Positions 8,664 to 18,400 of a stretch of 64,000 nt of DNA are shown piece by piece. Numbering within the stretch: position 1 is the first letter of the stretch; each line of letters begins with the position of its first letter. Source of the stretch: Luteibacter sp. (GTDB lineage: Bacteria > Pseudomonadota > Gammaproteobacteria > Xanthomonadales > Rhodanobacteraceae). The stretch covers positions 94,331-158,330 of the forward strand of contig NZ_WNDO01000013.1 in the NCBI RefSeq assembly GCF_009912395.1, written 5' to 3'. The notes under the pieces were generated by a model. The model did not search any database, was not told where the DNA came from, and saw only the letters and a program-made list of their open reading frames with translations. The position numbers and the translations under genes are program-made.

Positions 8664-10228
8664 ATGGCAAAGCAACGCGTTTCCCGCCCCTTTTCCCCAC
8701 TCATCCTTGTCGCGGCACTGTCGTCCATCGGAACCGGCCCCGTCTTCGCGGCACCAGCCTCCGTTACGTGGCGGCCCTGCGATGAATCCATCGCCGATGC
8801 GGCGTTGCCGGCCGATAACGATATCCGTTGCGCGTCCTTCGAACGGCCCGGCACGGAAGACGGACATCGAAGTTCGACGACCATCGATGCCATGCGTATC
8901 CGTGCCGGCCACACCGATGAATCGCGCAAGGCGCTGGTCGTCGAGATCGGCGATCCTGGCAACGATCCCTTCGTGGCGCTTGGCAGCACAGCTTCTGCGT
9001 GGCTCGCCGCACCGGCCACCTCGGATACGTACCGTGCGATCGCGGATCGCTTCGACCTCATCGCGATCATGCCGCGTGGCATGAAGGGCGCGGACCGGCT
9101 CGACTGTCCGTTCCTCGGCGTGTCGCCGCTCAACGCCATCTACGCGGATCGGAACGATAGTGCCGCCTGGCGCGGACTGATTGACTCGGCCCGGGATCTT
9201 GCCGGTCGTTGCGCGACGAACCCTACCAGCACAGGCATCGATACGGCGACGCGCGTGAGCGACATCGAGGCGTTCCGCGAGGTCGCCGGCTACAAAAACT
9301 AAGCTTCTACGGCGCAGGCCACGGCAGCCTGCGGACGCTATGGTATGGCGCCATCTACCCGGATCGTGTGGAGCGTACGATCCTCGACGGCACGATGGAT
9401 GTCAGCATCGGCGAGGAGGATCAGCTCAGCCAAGGTATGGACCTGCGTGACGGCATCCTCATCAACGCCGCGTTGCAGCCCGTCACCGACGCGCCGCATT
9501 TGTACGGCCTGGGCACCGACATCAATCATCTCAGCGGCCGTCTGATGCGGATTCCCCTTGCTACGCGCGTGGTCTGGCAGATGATGATCGCCGAACCGGC
9601 GGACGTACTGGCCGCGCTCACGCTGGCGGACTGGCTCAAGGAAGGACGCATGCTGCGCCAGATCGAACCCGCGATCGACACGCACCGCTTCAGTCCATCG
9701 CCCGAGGTCGACCTCACCGCGCGCGATTCCGCCAAACGCCTCCTGCGTGCACTTACCGCCCCCATGGTCGCGGGTACGCAGGAAGAAGCCGGTAACTCGT
9801 CCTTCAGCGTCACGCTGGCGACACGCTGCAATGATGGTGCCTGGCGGCGTCGTGTGGACGAGTGGTCGGCGTTGTTCCGCAAGGGCATGAGCTGGTCCCT
9901 CAGCCTCGATGAAGCCGACATGGTCACGGCCCTGACCTGCGCACAATGGCCCCGACGCCCCTCGACGGCACCGGACTTCACCCGGCTATCGCTTCTTCCG
10001 CCCGTGCTTGTGCTCAACGGCGAATACGACAGGCACACGCCATGGGATGGTGCGCAGAAGACCATGGGCCTGATGCGCACCTCCCGTGCGGTGCTGTTGC
10101 GGCGTGGATCGGGACGGGTGATCGATAGCGGTCCATCGCGCTGCGTCGAACATGCCGTCTCGCATTACCTGCTTACCGGCCTCGCGCCGTTGAAGAAGGT
10201 GACGAACTGCCGCGTTCAGCGCCCTTGA
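8664..10228 (+). pseudogene. TAP-like hydrolase copy 4: frameshifted and catalytically dead
   Basis: The gene opens normally at 8664 (AAGGAA upstream; signal peptide LILVAALSSIGTGPVFA) but stops at TAA 9300-9302. Homology resumes in another frame (KLSFYGAGHGS onward) and runs to 10228. The break is at a run of five A (9294-9298); six would restore GYKKLSFYG, matching GYGKLSFFG and GYDRLSFYG in the siblings. Independently of the frameshift, the nucleophile elbow reads GAGHG (Ser to Gly), the His region reads SGRVIDSG with no His, and the oxyanion loop FFNFGGPG has become VVEIGDPG; only the acid GEYDRHTPW survives. Either a pseudogene or a former pseudoenzyme now broken; a homopolymer sequencing error could explain the frameshift but not the lost triad. 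Confidence 0.85.
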
Positions 10229-11325
10229 GTCGTAGCGCTCGCAGGCGAGGCTTCCAGCACGATGTCACGGAAGATCGCCTGCGACTGCGGATGCGCGTAG
10301 GACTGGTTGTAGGCCTGACTGGTGATCACCACGACCAGCCCCCGCTCGGGCGACACGAAGACATAGTTTCCACCGTTGCCGCTCATCGCCCAGATGGGCG
10401 TCTCCACGCCGTGGATGGGGAAACGGAAACGCCACCATAGGTAGCCGTAGTCCGCGTCGTCGCGCGCCTTGGCGTGCGGCGTGAGCATGGCGTCGACCCA
10501 GGCCGACGGCAGCACTTGCCGCCCCTGCCAGCGGCCACCGTCGGCAACCATCACGCCAAGGCGGGCAAGGTCACGCGACCGATATCGCGTTCCACCGCCT
10601 CCCATGCCGATCCCTTCGCTGGACACGTTCCATTGCGAGGTCGCGATGCCCAGTGGCGCTTCCAGCACCTCGCGGGCGAAGGCGGCCAGGGGACGCTTCG
10701 TGGCGCGCTCCACTACCGCACCCGCGACGAAGGCACCTGCCGTGCAATAGGCGAAGGTGCGCCCATACGGTGAATCCTTTGGCCTGCTCACCCAGGGCGC
10801 GTAACCGCGCACCGGCAGGTTCAGGGCGAAGTCCAGCCATCGCTCGCTGACATACATGCGCTCCTCGTTGCCCGACGAAAACGGATTGTCGTCGTCGCAC
10901 TCCCAGATCGAACTCATCGTCAGCAGGTCCTCCAACGTAATCGCGGCCCGACGAGGGTCGTCCCGCTCCAGGTGCACGTCGGGAAAGAACGCGTAGACCG
11001 GCGCATGCACGTCATGGATCGCACCACGTGCGATGGCCGCACCGACCAGCATCGCCGTCAGGCTCTTGCTGGCCGAACGGATATCGTTGAGCCGATCGAC
11101 GGCGCTGCCGTTGTAGTAGCGCTCGAACACCAGCCGCCCGTGGTCCACCACCAGGACACTGGTGATCTTCTTGTAGGTGCCGTCGGCGATCTTCGCGTCT
11201 AGGGACGCGAGTCGGTCGGCATCCCAACCGAGGCTGACCGGACTGGCTGTCGGCCAGTCCGGCGGGGTGCCGGCGAAGGCGGCGGTGCTGGCCAGGAACA
11301 GCAGGCAGGTGAGGAAGTGACGCAT
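10216..11325 (-). CDS. Secreted serine hydrolase, beta-lactamase (class C / penicillin-binding) fold
   Basis: 369 residues with a signal peptide (FLTCLLFLASTAAFA). The active-site SxxK is SASK (Ser84, Lys87). YCTAG takes the place of the YxN element, and MSGNGGN near the C-terminus fits the third conserved box of the family. The family includes esterases, D-amino acid amidases and DD-peptidases; true beta-lactamase activity cannot be inferred. The gene lies opposite to the TAP array and its 3' end overlaps decayed copy 4 by 13 bases in convergent orientation. Its start region faces copy 5 across a divergent intergenic stretch of about 190 bases. Confidence 0.85.
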   Translation of the reverse strand: MRHFLTCLLFLASTAAFAGTPPDWPTASPVSLGWDADRLASLDAKIADGTYKKITSVLVVDHGRLVFERYYNGSAVDRLNDIRSASKSLTAMLVGAAIARGAIHDVHAPVYAFFPDVHLERDDPRRAAITLEDLLTMSSIWECDDDNPFSSGNEERMYVSERWLDFALNLPVRGYAPWVSRPKDSPYGRTFAYCTAGAFVAGAVVERATKRPLAAFAREVLEAPLGIATSQWNVSSEGIGMGGGGTRYRSRDLARLGVMVADGGRWQGRQVLPSAWVDAMLTPHAKARDDADYGYLWWRFRFPIHGVETPIWAMSGNGGNYVFVSPERGLVVVITSQAYNQSYAHPQSQAIFRDIVLEASPASATTQGR

Positions 11326-11511
11326 GGTTCGGGTCTCCGTGTGGGAAGACCGAGTGCACCGCGATGCCGGATGAAGTGCCTGAAATCTCCATGAAGTTTC
11401 ATGAAGCGCGCCTGGAGCCGTTGGCAGCGGCCGTACCGGACACGAATGTCGGCGCGCGCCGCTTCAGGACGACGCCTGTCGTTACCTACAGTGACGACCG
11501 TTTTTTTGTCC

Positions 11512-13041
11512 ATGAATCCCATGAACTCTTCCAAGCACCACGCATGGCTTTACCTGGTCGCCCTGGCCTGCCTGCCGACCCACGCGACCACGACACCCCT
11601 CGACTGGGTAGCCTGCCCACCTTCTGACCTCCCGCGCCCTGGCGCCTGTCCACGCCCCGGACCGGCCCCCATATCGGAGACCGTCGAATGCGCCCGCATC
11701 GTCGTTCCTCTCGACCACGGGCATTCTTCGCCTGGAGATCACACCCTCGACGTATGTCGTCTCCAGGCCCCCCAGGCGACAAGGCGCGGCACCCTGCTCC
11801 TGTTGCCGGATGAGATCGACGAATCGCCCGGTGACGCGTTGCGTCGGCACGTGGGGCGCTGGCGCGCCAGCCAGGTCGACGGCTGGAACGAGATCGGACA
11901 CGCCTTCGACGTCGTCACGGTCGCACCGCGCGGCCTCACCCCGGGGCCAGACGCGAATTGCGTGGCCTCGGGCGGCCTCGGCGAGCTACATCCACACCAC
12001 CGTTTCGGTATCGATACCTCCGAGGCGAATCTCACGGCCGCCGCCAATCGCGCCCAATTGATCGCCTTCGTCTGCGGCGACGACCCGGGTGCTGCCTTCG
12101 CGGGTATCCGACAACGCGTCGGCGATCTCGACGCCGTCCATCAGCGGCTCGGTAGCCGGATCGATGCCATTATCGCCGTCGGCCAGGGCGCCTGGACCGC
12201 CGCCCGTTACCTGGCGATCCACCCCCATGCGGTGCAGCGAGCACTTCTCGTGCGACCCGTCGATTTCACGAACACGCGCTGGGGCGTGATGAACTCCGCC
12301 ATCGCCGCACGCGGAGAACACTACGCCACCGCTCTGTCGCGCCTGCCCGCGACGACCGACCCGGTGGCCGCCTTCGGTGCCCTGCCCGAATGGTTCCGTC
12401 TGTTGACCGACGACCACATCGCCCATCCCTACATGCTGCGCAACGCGCTCGATGCGGGTCGCTGCGTGGCGGCGGCATCCCCGTGGACACGTCGATACTG
12501 CGTACATGCCTATGGTGGCTCCGGCGCCGACTACATGCCGGTCGAAACGGCCGAGCTGATCGCGGCCCCACCTCGGGAACCTCGCGAAAACCTGCTGGGA
12601 AGCGGACACAAGGCGAACACCAACGCCTTTACCCGCGACTATCTCGCCCGCGCCTGCGTCGACGACGACTCGTTGCGCGCACCGCTGGCGACGTGGAAGC
12701 GACGCATCGTCGATCTCGGTCGCGCCTTCCCCCTCGCCCAGTACAGCGAAGGCTTCGCCGGCCTGGTCTGCACGCACTGGCCGGTGCCTCCGACGCCGGT
12801 GCATCCCACGTTCGGCGATACGCCGGTGATGGCGCTGCGTTGGCGGCACGACGACAACGCGCTGCATGCGGATATCGTCAAGGCCATGGAAGCGACGATG
12901 CAGGGCGACCTGGTGGTGGACGAAGCGTCCGCCACCCATGCCCATCCCGACGATGGCGTATGCAGCGCGGCCTACGCACGGGACTTCCTGCTCGACGGTC
13001 GCCGCCCCGCCACGTCCAGCGTGGCCTGCGGCGGCGACTGA
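11512..13041 (+). CDS. TAP-like hydrolase copy 5, probable pseudoenzyme
   Basis: About 509 residues, with a signal peptide (AWLYLVALACLPTHAT). Overall architecture follows the other copies: VVTVAPRGL, ALLVRPVDF, a Cys-containing C-terminal domain ending DFLLDGRRP. The catalytic apparatus is altered: the nucleophile elbow reads GQGAW (Gly226 where Ser should be), the oxyanion loop FFNFGGPG is replaced by LLLLPDEI, and the acid loop is ALRWRHDDNA. The reading frame is nonetheless intact over 1.5 kb, which argues for selection on a non-enzymatic role such as binding, or for recent loss. Starts at 11512 and 11521 are both possible and neither has a clear ribosome binding site; the longer upstream ATG at 11401 adds a region that does not look like a signal peptide. 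Confidence 0.75.
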   Translation: MNPMNSSKHHAWLYLVALACLPTHATTTPLDWVACPPSDLPRPGACPRPGPAPISETVECARIVVPLDHGHSSPGDHTLDVCRLQAPQATRRGTLLLLPDEIDESPGDALRRHVGRWRASQVDGWNEIGHAFDVVTVAPRGLTPGPDANCVASGGLGELHPHHRFGIDTSEANLTAAANRAQLIAFVCGDDPGAAFAGIRQRVGDLDAVHQRLGSRIDAIIAVGQGAWTAARYLAIHPHAVQRALLVRPVDFTNTRWGVMNSAIAARGEHYATALSRLPATTDPVAAFGALPEWFRLLTDDHIAHPYMLRNALDAGRCVAAASPWTRRYCVHAYGGSGADYMPVETAELIAAPPREPRENLLGSGHKANTNAFTRDYLARACVDDDSLRAPLATWKRRIVDLGRAFPLAQYSEGFAGLVCTHWPVPPTPVHPTFGDTPVMALRWRHDDNALHADIVKAMEATMQGDLVVDEASATHAHPDDGVCSAAYARDFLLDGRRPATSSVACGGD

Positions 13042-13056
13042 GCGGCCGGCCGGCGG

Positions 13057-14040
13057 TCAGGCGACCTTCGCCACCGCCGGCAGTACCTTCTTCTGGAGCT
13101 TCATCAGCTCGGCCTGCTGCTGTTCCACGATCTTGCACTGCGGTTCGCTGGTGCGCTGGAACAGCTCGCTGGTCCACTCGATGAAGGCCTGCACGCGCGC
13201 CGAGAGATGACGCTTCTGCGGGTAGACGATCCACAGGTTGGAGCCGGTCGAGATCGTGTCGGTCATGATGATCTCGAGCATGCCCTTCTGCAGTGCGCAG
13301 GCGGCAAGGCAATGCGGTGCCTGGATGATGCCCAGGCCCGCGACGGCCGCCTGGATCACCGACTCGCCGTCATTGATCAGCATGTGCGCGTCCACGTCCA
13401 CCGAGACGCGGCCGCCCGGGGTGTCGAACTGCCACTGCGACGGCTTGCCCGTGCTCGGGTGCACGAAGTTCACGGTCTTGTGCTGGCGCAGTTCCTCGAT
13501 GGTCGAGGGCGTGCCATGGCGGGAGAGATAGCTCGGCGACGCACAGAGCACGTTGCTGAAGTGGCCGATCTTGCGCGCGATGAGGCTGGAATCGGCCAGT
13601 TCGCCCATGCGGATCGCGCAATCGAAACCTTCCTCGTTCAGGTCGAACGGGAAATCGCACATGGTCATTTCGAGGCGGATATCGGGGAAGCGCTGCTCGA
13701 ATTCCGCGAGGTTCGGGATGAGCGCCGCGCGCCCCACGGCCGACGATGCGGCCACCCTCAGCTTGCCCGCCGGCTTGGTCCGGGCATAGCCCAGGGCCTC
13801 GGTCGCCTCAGTGAGATCCGCCAGGATCTCCTTGCAACGCGCGTAGAACGCGGAGCCATCGTCGGTCAAACGTAATGAACGGGTCGAACGGAAGAAAAGC
13901 CTCGCGCCGAAGTTTTCCTCCAGCCGGGAGATCGCCCGGCTCACCCCCGAGGGGGTCATCTCCAGATGCTGCGCCGCGGCGGAAAAACTCTTCGCCTCGA
14001 CCACCCGGACAAACACGCTGATAGCGGAAAAGTCTTCCAT
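13057..14040 (-). CDS. LysR-family transcriptional regulator
   Basis: 327 residues. The N-terminal winged helix is typical (FVRVVEAKSFSAAAQHLEMTPSGVSRAISRLE, shown here in pieces: VRVVEAKSFSAAAQHL then TPSGVSRAISRLE), followed by FFRSTRSLRLTDDG and a periplasmic-binding-protein-like effector domain with a conserved CAIRMG stretch. It is divergent from the RND efflux operon starting at 14227, the position MexT-type regulators hold next to mexEF-oprN. A GTGAC-5-GTCAC palindrome at 14066-14080 between the two genes contains a T-N11-A LysR box. It probably regulates itself and possibly the pump; the effector is unknown. Confidence 0.9.
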   Translation of the reverse strand: MEDFSAISVFVRVVEAKSFSAAAQHLEMTPSGVSRAISRLEENFGARLFFRSTRSLRLTDDGSAFYARCKEILADLTEATEALGYARTKPAGKLRVAASSAVGRAALIPNLAEFEQRFPDIRLEMTMCDFPFDLNEEGFDCAIRMGELADSSLIARKIGHFSNVLCASPSYLSRHGTPSTIEELRQHKTVNFVHPSTGKPSQWQFDTPGGRVSVDVDAHMLINDGESVIQAAVAGLGIIQAPHCLAACALQKGMLEIIMTDTISTGSNLWIVYPQKRHLSARVQAFIEWTSELFQRTSEPQCKIVEQQQAELMKLQKKVLPAVAKVA

Positions 14041-14065
14041 CGCCGACTCCCCAGAGGATGCATTC

Positions 14066-14080
14066 GTGACTGGCCGTCAC
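14066..14080. promoter_or_regulatory. Candidate LysR box upstream of the LysR gene
   Basis: GTGAC and GTCAC arms separated by five bases make an interrupted palindrome with T-N11-A spacing, 26 bases before the LysR start codon. That fits an autoregulatory LysR-type site, but the motif is short and there is only one copy. Confidence 0.35.
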
Positions 14081-14153
14081 AGGCGAGGTGATTGTAGACC
14101 CATTTTTCGCTTGACGGGCAAGACCTAGATTTCGCCACCTGAAGCGGACCGCC

Positions 14154-14184
14154 TTGACCTCAACTTAAGTTGAGGCTCGATGAT
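14154..14184 (+). promoter_or_regulatory. MerR/SoxR-type promoter-operator of the RND operon
   Basis: A -35 box TTGACC at 14154-14159 is followed by the perfect 18-bp palindrome CCTCAACTTAAGTTGAGG at 14158-14175 and a -10-like GATGAT at 14179-14184. The spacer is 19 bp. A palindrome filling an over-long 19-bp spacer is the hallmark of MerR-family promoters, and the arms CCTCAA/TTGAGG equal those of SoxR boxes. The operon start codon is 43 bases downstream. No MerR-family gene is visible in the window, so the regulator would be encoded elsewhere. Confidence 0.7.
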
Positions 14185-14226
14185 GCGGCACCGCAACGCC
14201 AATCCGATCAGTTCACCAGGACTCCC

Positions 14227-15426
14227 ATGAAGAAGAAAATCCTGCTCGGTTCGTCCGCCCTGGCGGTTGCGGTTGCGTCGGCCCTCTGGCTGAGCGCAGG
14301 CGGCCCCAGCCATGCCGCCGAACCGGCGGCCGCCATGCCGACCCCCGAAGTGACGGTCGCCCAGGTGCTGTTGCGCCCGGTCGCCGACACGGCAGCCTTC
14401 ACCGGCCGCATCCAGTCGGTGGACACCATCCAGATCCGTCCGCGCGTCAGCGGCTACATCGACTCGGCCCACTTCCGCGAAGGCGCCTCGGTGAAGAAGG
14501 GCGACCTGCTCTTCACCATCGATCCGCGCCCGTACAAGGCCGAAGTGGACCGCCTCGCCGCCAACCTCGTGCAGGCCAAGGCCGAGGCGAAGCTGGCCGA
14601 CGCCAACGCCGCCCGCGGCAACAAGCTGGTGGAGCAGCATGCCGTGTCGCGTGAAGAGGCCGACCGCCTCGACACCGCCGCCGCCAGCGCCCGCGCACAG
14701 ATCGCCTCGACGCAGGCCGCGCTCGACGCCGCTCAGCTCAACCTCTCGTTCACCCAGGTGCGCGCACCGGTGGACGGCAAGGTCAGCAACCAGCAGATCA
14801 CCCCGGGCAACCTCGTCACGCCGACCGACACGCTGACCAGCGTCGTCAGCGTCGACCCGATGTACGTCTACTTCGACGTGGACGAGCAGACCTTCCTGAA
14901 GCTCGACCGCCTGCGTCGCCAGAACGGCCGCGCGCCGGAAGTGGAGATGGGCCTGGCCGACGAAGACGGCTACCCGCACAAGGGCAAGATCGACTTCGTC
15001 GACAACCAGGTGCGCACCGGCGCCGGCACGATCCGCCTGCGCGCGGTGTTCCCGAACGCCGACGGCTCCTACACCGCCGGCCTGTTCGCCCGCATCGAAC
15101 TGCAAAGCGGCAACACGCAGCCGCGCGCGCTCATCGACGACAAGGCCGTGGGCACCGACCTCGGCAACAAGTTCGTCTACGTGCTCGGCAAGGACAAGAA
15201 GGTGGAATACCGCCGCGTGTCCACCGGTGCGCTTGTGGACGGCCTGCGTGTCGTCGATGGCGTGAACGCCGAAGACGTGGTGGTGGTGAACGGCATCCAG
15301 CGCATCCGCCCGGGCGTGGAAGTGAACGCCAAGCGCGTCGCGATGGCTTCGCTCACGCCGGACAACGGACGCAGCGTCGCGTCGCGCCCGGCGGGCGTCG
15401 ACAGCGTCGCCCAGAACCAGGACTGA
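14227..15426 (+). CDS. RND efflux periplasmic adaptor (MexE/AcrA-like)
   Basis: 399-residue membrane fusion protein linking the inner-membrane pump to the outer-membrane channel. An N-terminal signal/anchor (ILLGSSALAVAVASALWLSA) is followed by the lipoyl/hairpin region (IRPRVSGYIDSAHFREGASVKKGD in overlapping pieces: RPRVSGYID, EGASVKKGDLLFTIDPRPY), an alanine-rich alpha hairpin of about 60 residues, then APVDGKVSN and the beta-barrel. It lacks a lipobox cysteine at the usual place. The ATG at 14227 is chosen because the hydrophobic signal starts there. The pump gene begins 7 bases after its stop. Confidence 0.92.
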   Translation: MKKKILLGSSALAVAVASALWLSAGGPSHAAEPAAAMPTPEVTVAQVLLRPVADTAAFTGRIQSVDTIQIRPRVSGYIDSAHFREGASVKKGDLLFTIDPRPYKAEVDRLAANLVQAKAEAKLADANAARGNKLVEQHAVSREEADRLDTAAASARAQIASTQAALDAAQLNLSFTQVRAPVDGKVSNQQITPGNLVTPTDTLTSVVSVDPMYVYFDVDEQTFLKLDRLRRQNGRAPEVEMGLADEDGYPHKGKIDFVDNQVRTGAGTIRLRAVFPNADGSYTAGLFARIELQSGNTQPRALIDDKAVGTDLGNKFVYVLGKDKKVEYRRVSTGALVDGLRVVDGVNAEDVVVVNGIQRIRPGVEVNAKRVAMASLTPDNGRSVASRPAGVDSVAQNQD

Positions 15427-15433
15427 TCCTTCC

Positions 15434-18400
15434 ATGAAAATCGCCCAATTCTTCGTCGAACGGCCGATCCTCGCGGGTGTGCTGTCGGTGCTGTTCCTGA
15501 TCGCGGGCGGTATCGCCGTGTTCAAGCTACCGATCAGCGAATACCCCGAAGTGGTGCCGCCCACGGTGGTGGTGAAAGCCACCTACCCCGGCGCGAACCC
15601 CAAGGTGATCGCCGAAACCGTCGCCACGCCGCTCGAAGAGCAGATCAACGGCGTGGAAGGCATGCTCTACACCTCCTCGCAGTCGACCAGCGACGGCGCG
15701 ATGACCCTCACGGTCACCTTCGCCCTCGGCACCGACCTGGACAACGCCCAGGTGCAGGTGCAGAACCGCGTGTCACAGGCCCTGCCCCGCCTGCCTGAGG
15801 AAGTACAGCGCCTCGGTGTCACGACCAACAAGAGCTCGCCCGACCTGACGATGGTGGTCCACCTCACCTCGCCGGACCATCGCTACGACATGCTCTACCT
15901 GTCGAACTACGCCCGCACGCACATCAAGGACCAGCTCGCCCGTCTCGACGGCGTGGGTGACGTGCAGCTGTTTGGCGCCGGCGAGTACAGCATGCGCATC
16001 TGGATGAATCCGGAGAAGCTTGCCGTGCGCAACCTCACCACGGGCGACGTGGTGAAGGCGATTCGCGAGCAGAACATCGAAGTGGCGGCCGGTGCGCTGA
16101 ACGCGCCCCCCGGTCCGAACACCAACGCGTTCCAGGTCAACATCAACACCCGCGGCCGCCTGGTCACCGAGGATGACTTCCTCAACATCATCGTCCGCAG
16201 TGACGCCAGCGGCTCGGTCACCCACCTGCGCGACGTCGCGCGCGTGGAGCTGGGCTCGAACAGCTACGCCCTGCGCAGCCTGCTGAACAACCGCGAGGCG
16301 GTGGCGATCCCCATCTTCCAGCGCCCGGGTTCGAACGCGATCGCGATCTCCGACGAAGTGCGCGCCGAGATGGCCGTGCTGAAGAAGGACTTCCCGCAGG
16401 GCGTGGACTTCTCCATCGTCTACGATCCGACCGTGTTCGTGCGCGGCTCGATCGACGCCGTGGTGCATACGCTGTTCGAAGCCATCATCCTCGTGGTGCT
16501 GGTGGTGATCCTGTTCCTGCAGACCTGGCGCGCGTCGATCATCCCGCTCGTGGCGGTGCCCGTCTCGCTGATCGGTACCTTCGCGGTGATGTACGTCGCC
16601 GGCTTCTCGCTCAACGCGCTGTCGCTGTTCGGCCTGGTGCTGGCCATCGGCATCGTGGTCGACGATGCCATCGTGGTGGTGGAAAACGTCGAGCGTCACA
16701 TCGAGCACGGCCTCGATCCGAAGATGGCCACGCGCCAGGCGATGACCGAAGTGACCGGCCCCATCGTCGCGACGGCACTGGTGCTTTGCGCGGTGTTCGT
16801 GCCGGCCGCCTTCATCAGCGGCCTCACCGGCCAGTTCTATCGCCAGTTCGCGCTGACCATCGCCATCTCCACGGTGATCTCGGCCTTCAACTCGCTGACC
16901 CTGAGCCCGGCGCTGTCCGCCATCCTGCTCAAGGGCCATAACGAGCCGAAGGACAAGCTCACGGTCTGGATGGACAAGAGCCTCGGCTGGCTGTTCCGTC
17001 CGTTCAACCGCACCTTCGAACGCGCGGCCAACGGCTACGTCGGCGGCGTGCAGAAGATCCTGCGTTTCTCGGCCATCGTACTGGTGCTCTATGCCGGTCT
17101 TGTCGGCCTGGCCTTCCTCGGCTTCTCGAAGACGCCGACCGGCTTCGTGCCGCCGCAGGACAAGCAGTACCTGGTGTCGTTCGCGCAGCTGCCCGATGCC
17201 GCCTCGCTCGACCGTACCGAGAACGTGATCCGCCGCATGGGCGACATCGCCCTCGCCCAGCCGGGCGTGGAAAGCGCCGTGCAGTTCCCGGGCCTGTCGA
17301 TCAACGGCTTCACCAACAGCACCAACGCCGGCATCGTGTTCGTCACACTGAAGCCCTTCGAGGAACGCCGCTCGGCCGACCTGTCGGCGGGTGCCATCGC
17401 GGGTGCGCTCAACGCCAAGTTCGCCTCGATCCAGGATGCGTACATCGCGATCTTCCCGCCGCCGCCGGTCAACGGCCTCGGCACGATCGGCGGTTTCCGC
17501 ATGCAGATCGAGGACCGTGGCGACATGGGCTTCGAGGAACTGTACAAGCAGACCCAGGGCATCATCGCGGCCAGCCACAAGACGCCCGAGCTTGCCGGAC
17601 TGTTCACCAGCTACCAGGTGAGCGTGCCGCAGTTCGACGCCGACATCGACCGCGAGAAGGCCAAGTCCGAAGGCATCGACCTGGGCGACGTGTTCCAGAC
17701 CATGCAGGCCTACCTAGGCTCGCTCTACGTCAACGACTTCAACCGCTTCGGCCGCACCTATCAGGTGAACGTGTCCGCGGAGCCGTCGTTCCGCCATGAG
17801 CCGTCCGACATCGTCGGTCTGAAGACGCGCAACGCCGCCGGCGACCTCGTGCCGCTGGGTTCGTTCCTCACCGTGCGTCAGTCCAACGGCCCGGATCGCG
17901 TACAGCACTACAACGGCTTCCCCACCGCCGAAATCAACGGTGGCGCGGCGCCGGGTTACAGCACGGGCCAGGCGCAGGACGCGATGGAAGCGCTGGTGAA
18001 GGCAAACCTGCCCAACGGCATGACCTTCGAATGGACCGAGCTGACCTATCAGCAGATCCTCGCCGGCAACACCGCCGTGCTGGTCTTCCCGCTGTCGGTA
18101 CTGCTCGTGTTCCTGGTGCTGGCCTCGCTGTACGAAAGCCTCACCCTGCCGCTGGCCGTGATTCTGATCGTGCCCATGGTGCTGCTGTCGGCGATCTTCG
18201 GTGTGTTCATCACCGGCGGCGACAACAACATCTTCACCCAGATCGGTTTGATCGTGCTGGTGGGCCTGGCGTGCAAGAACGCGATCCTGATCGTGGAATT
18301 CGCCCGCGAAGCCGAAATCGAAGGCATGAACCGCGTGGACGCCGTGCTCGAAGCGGCCCGCCTGCGACTGCGCCCGATCCTGATGACCTCGTTCGCGTTC

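Noticed and set aside
10216..11325. Calling the serine hydrolase a beta-lactamase resistance gene
   Set aside because: Only the fold and the SxxK motif are visible; many family members are esterases or peptidases, so no resistance role is supported.
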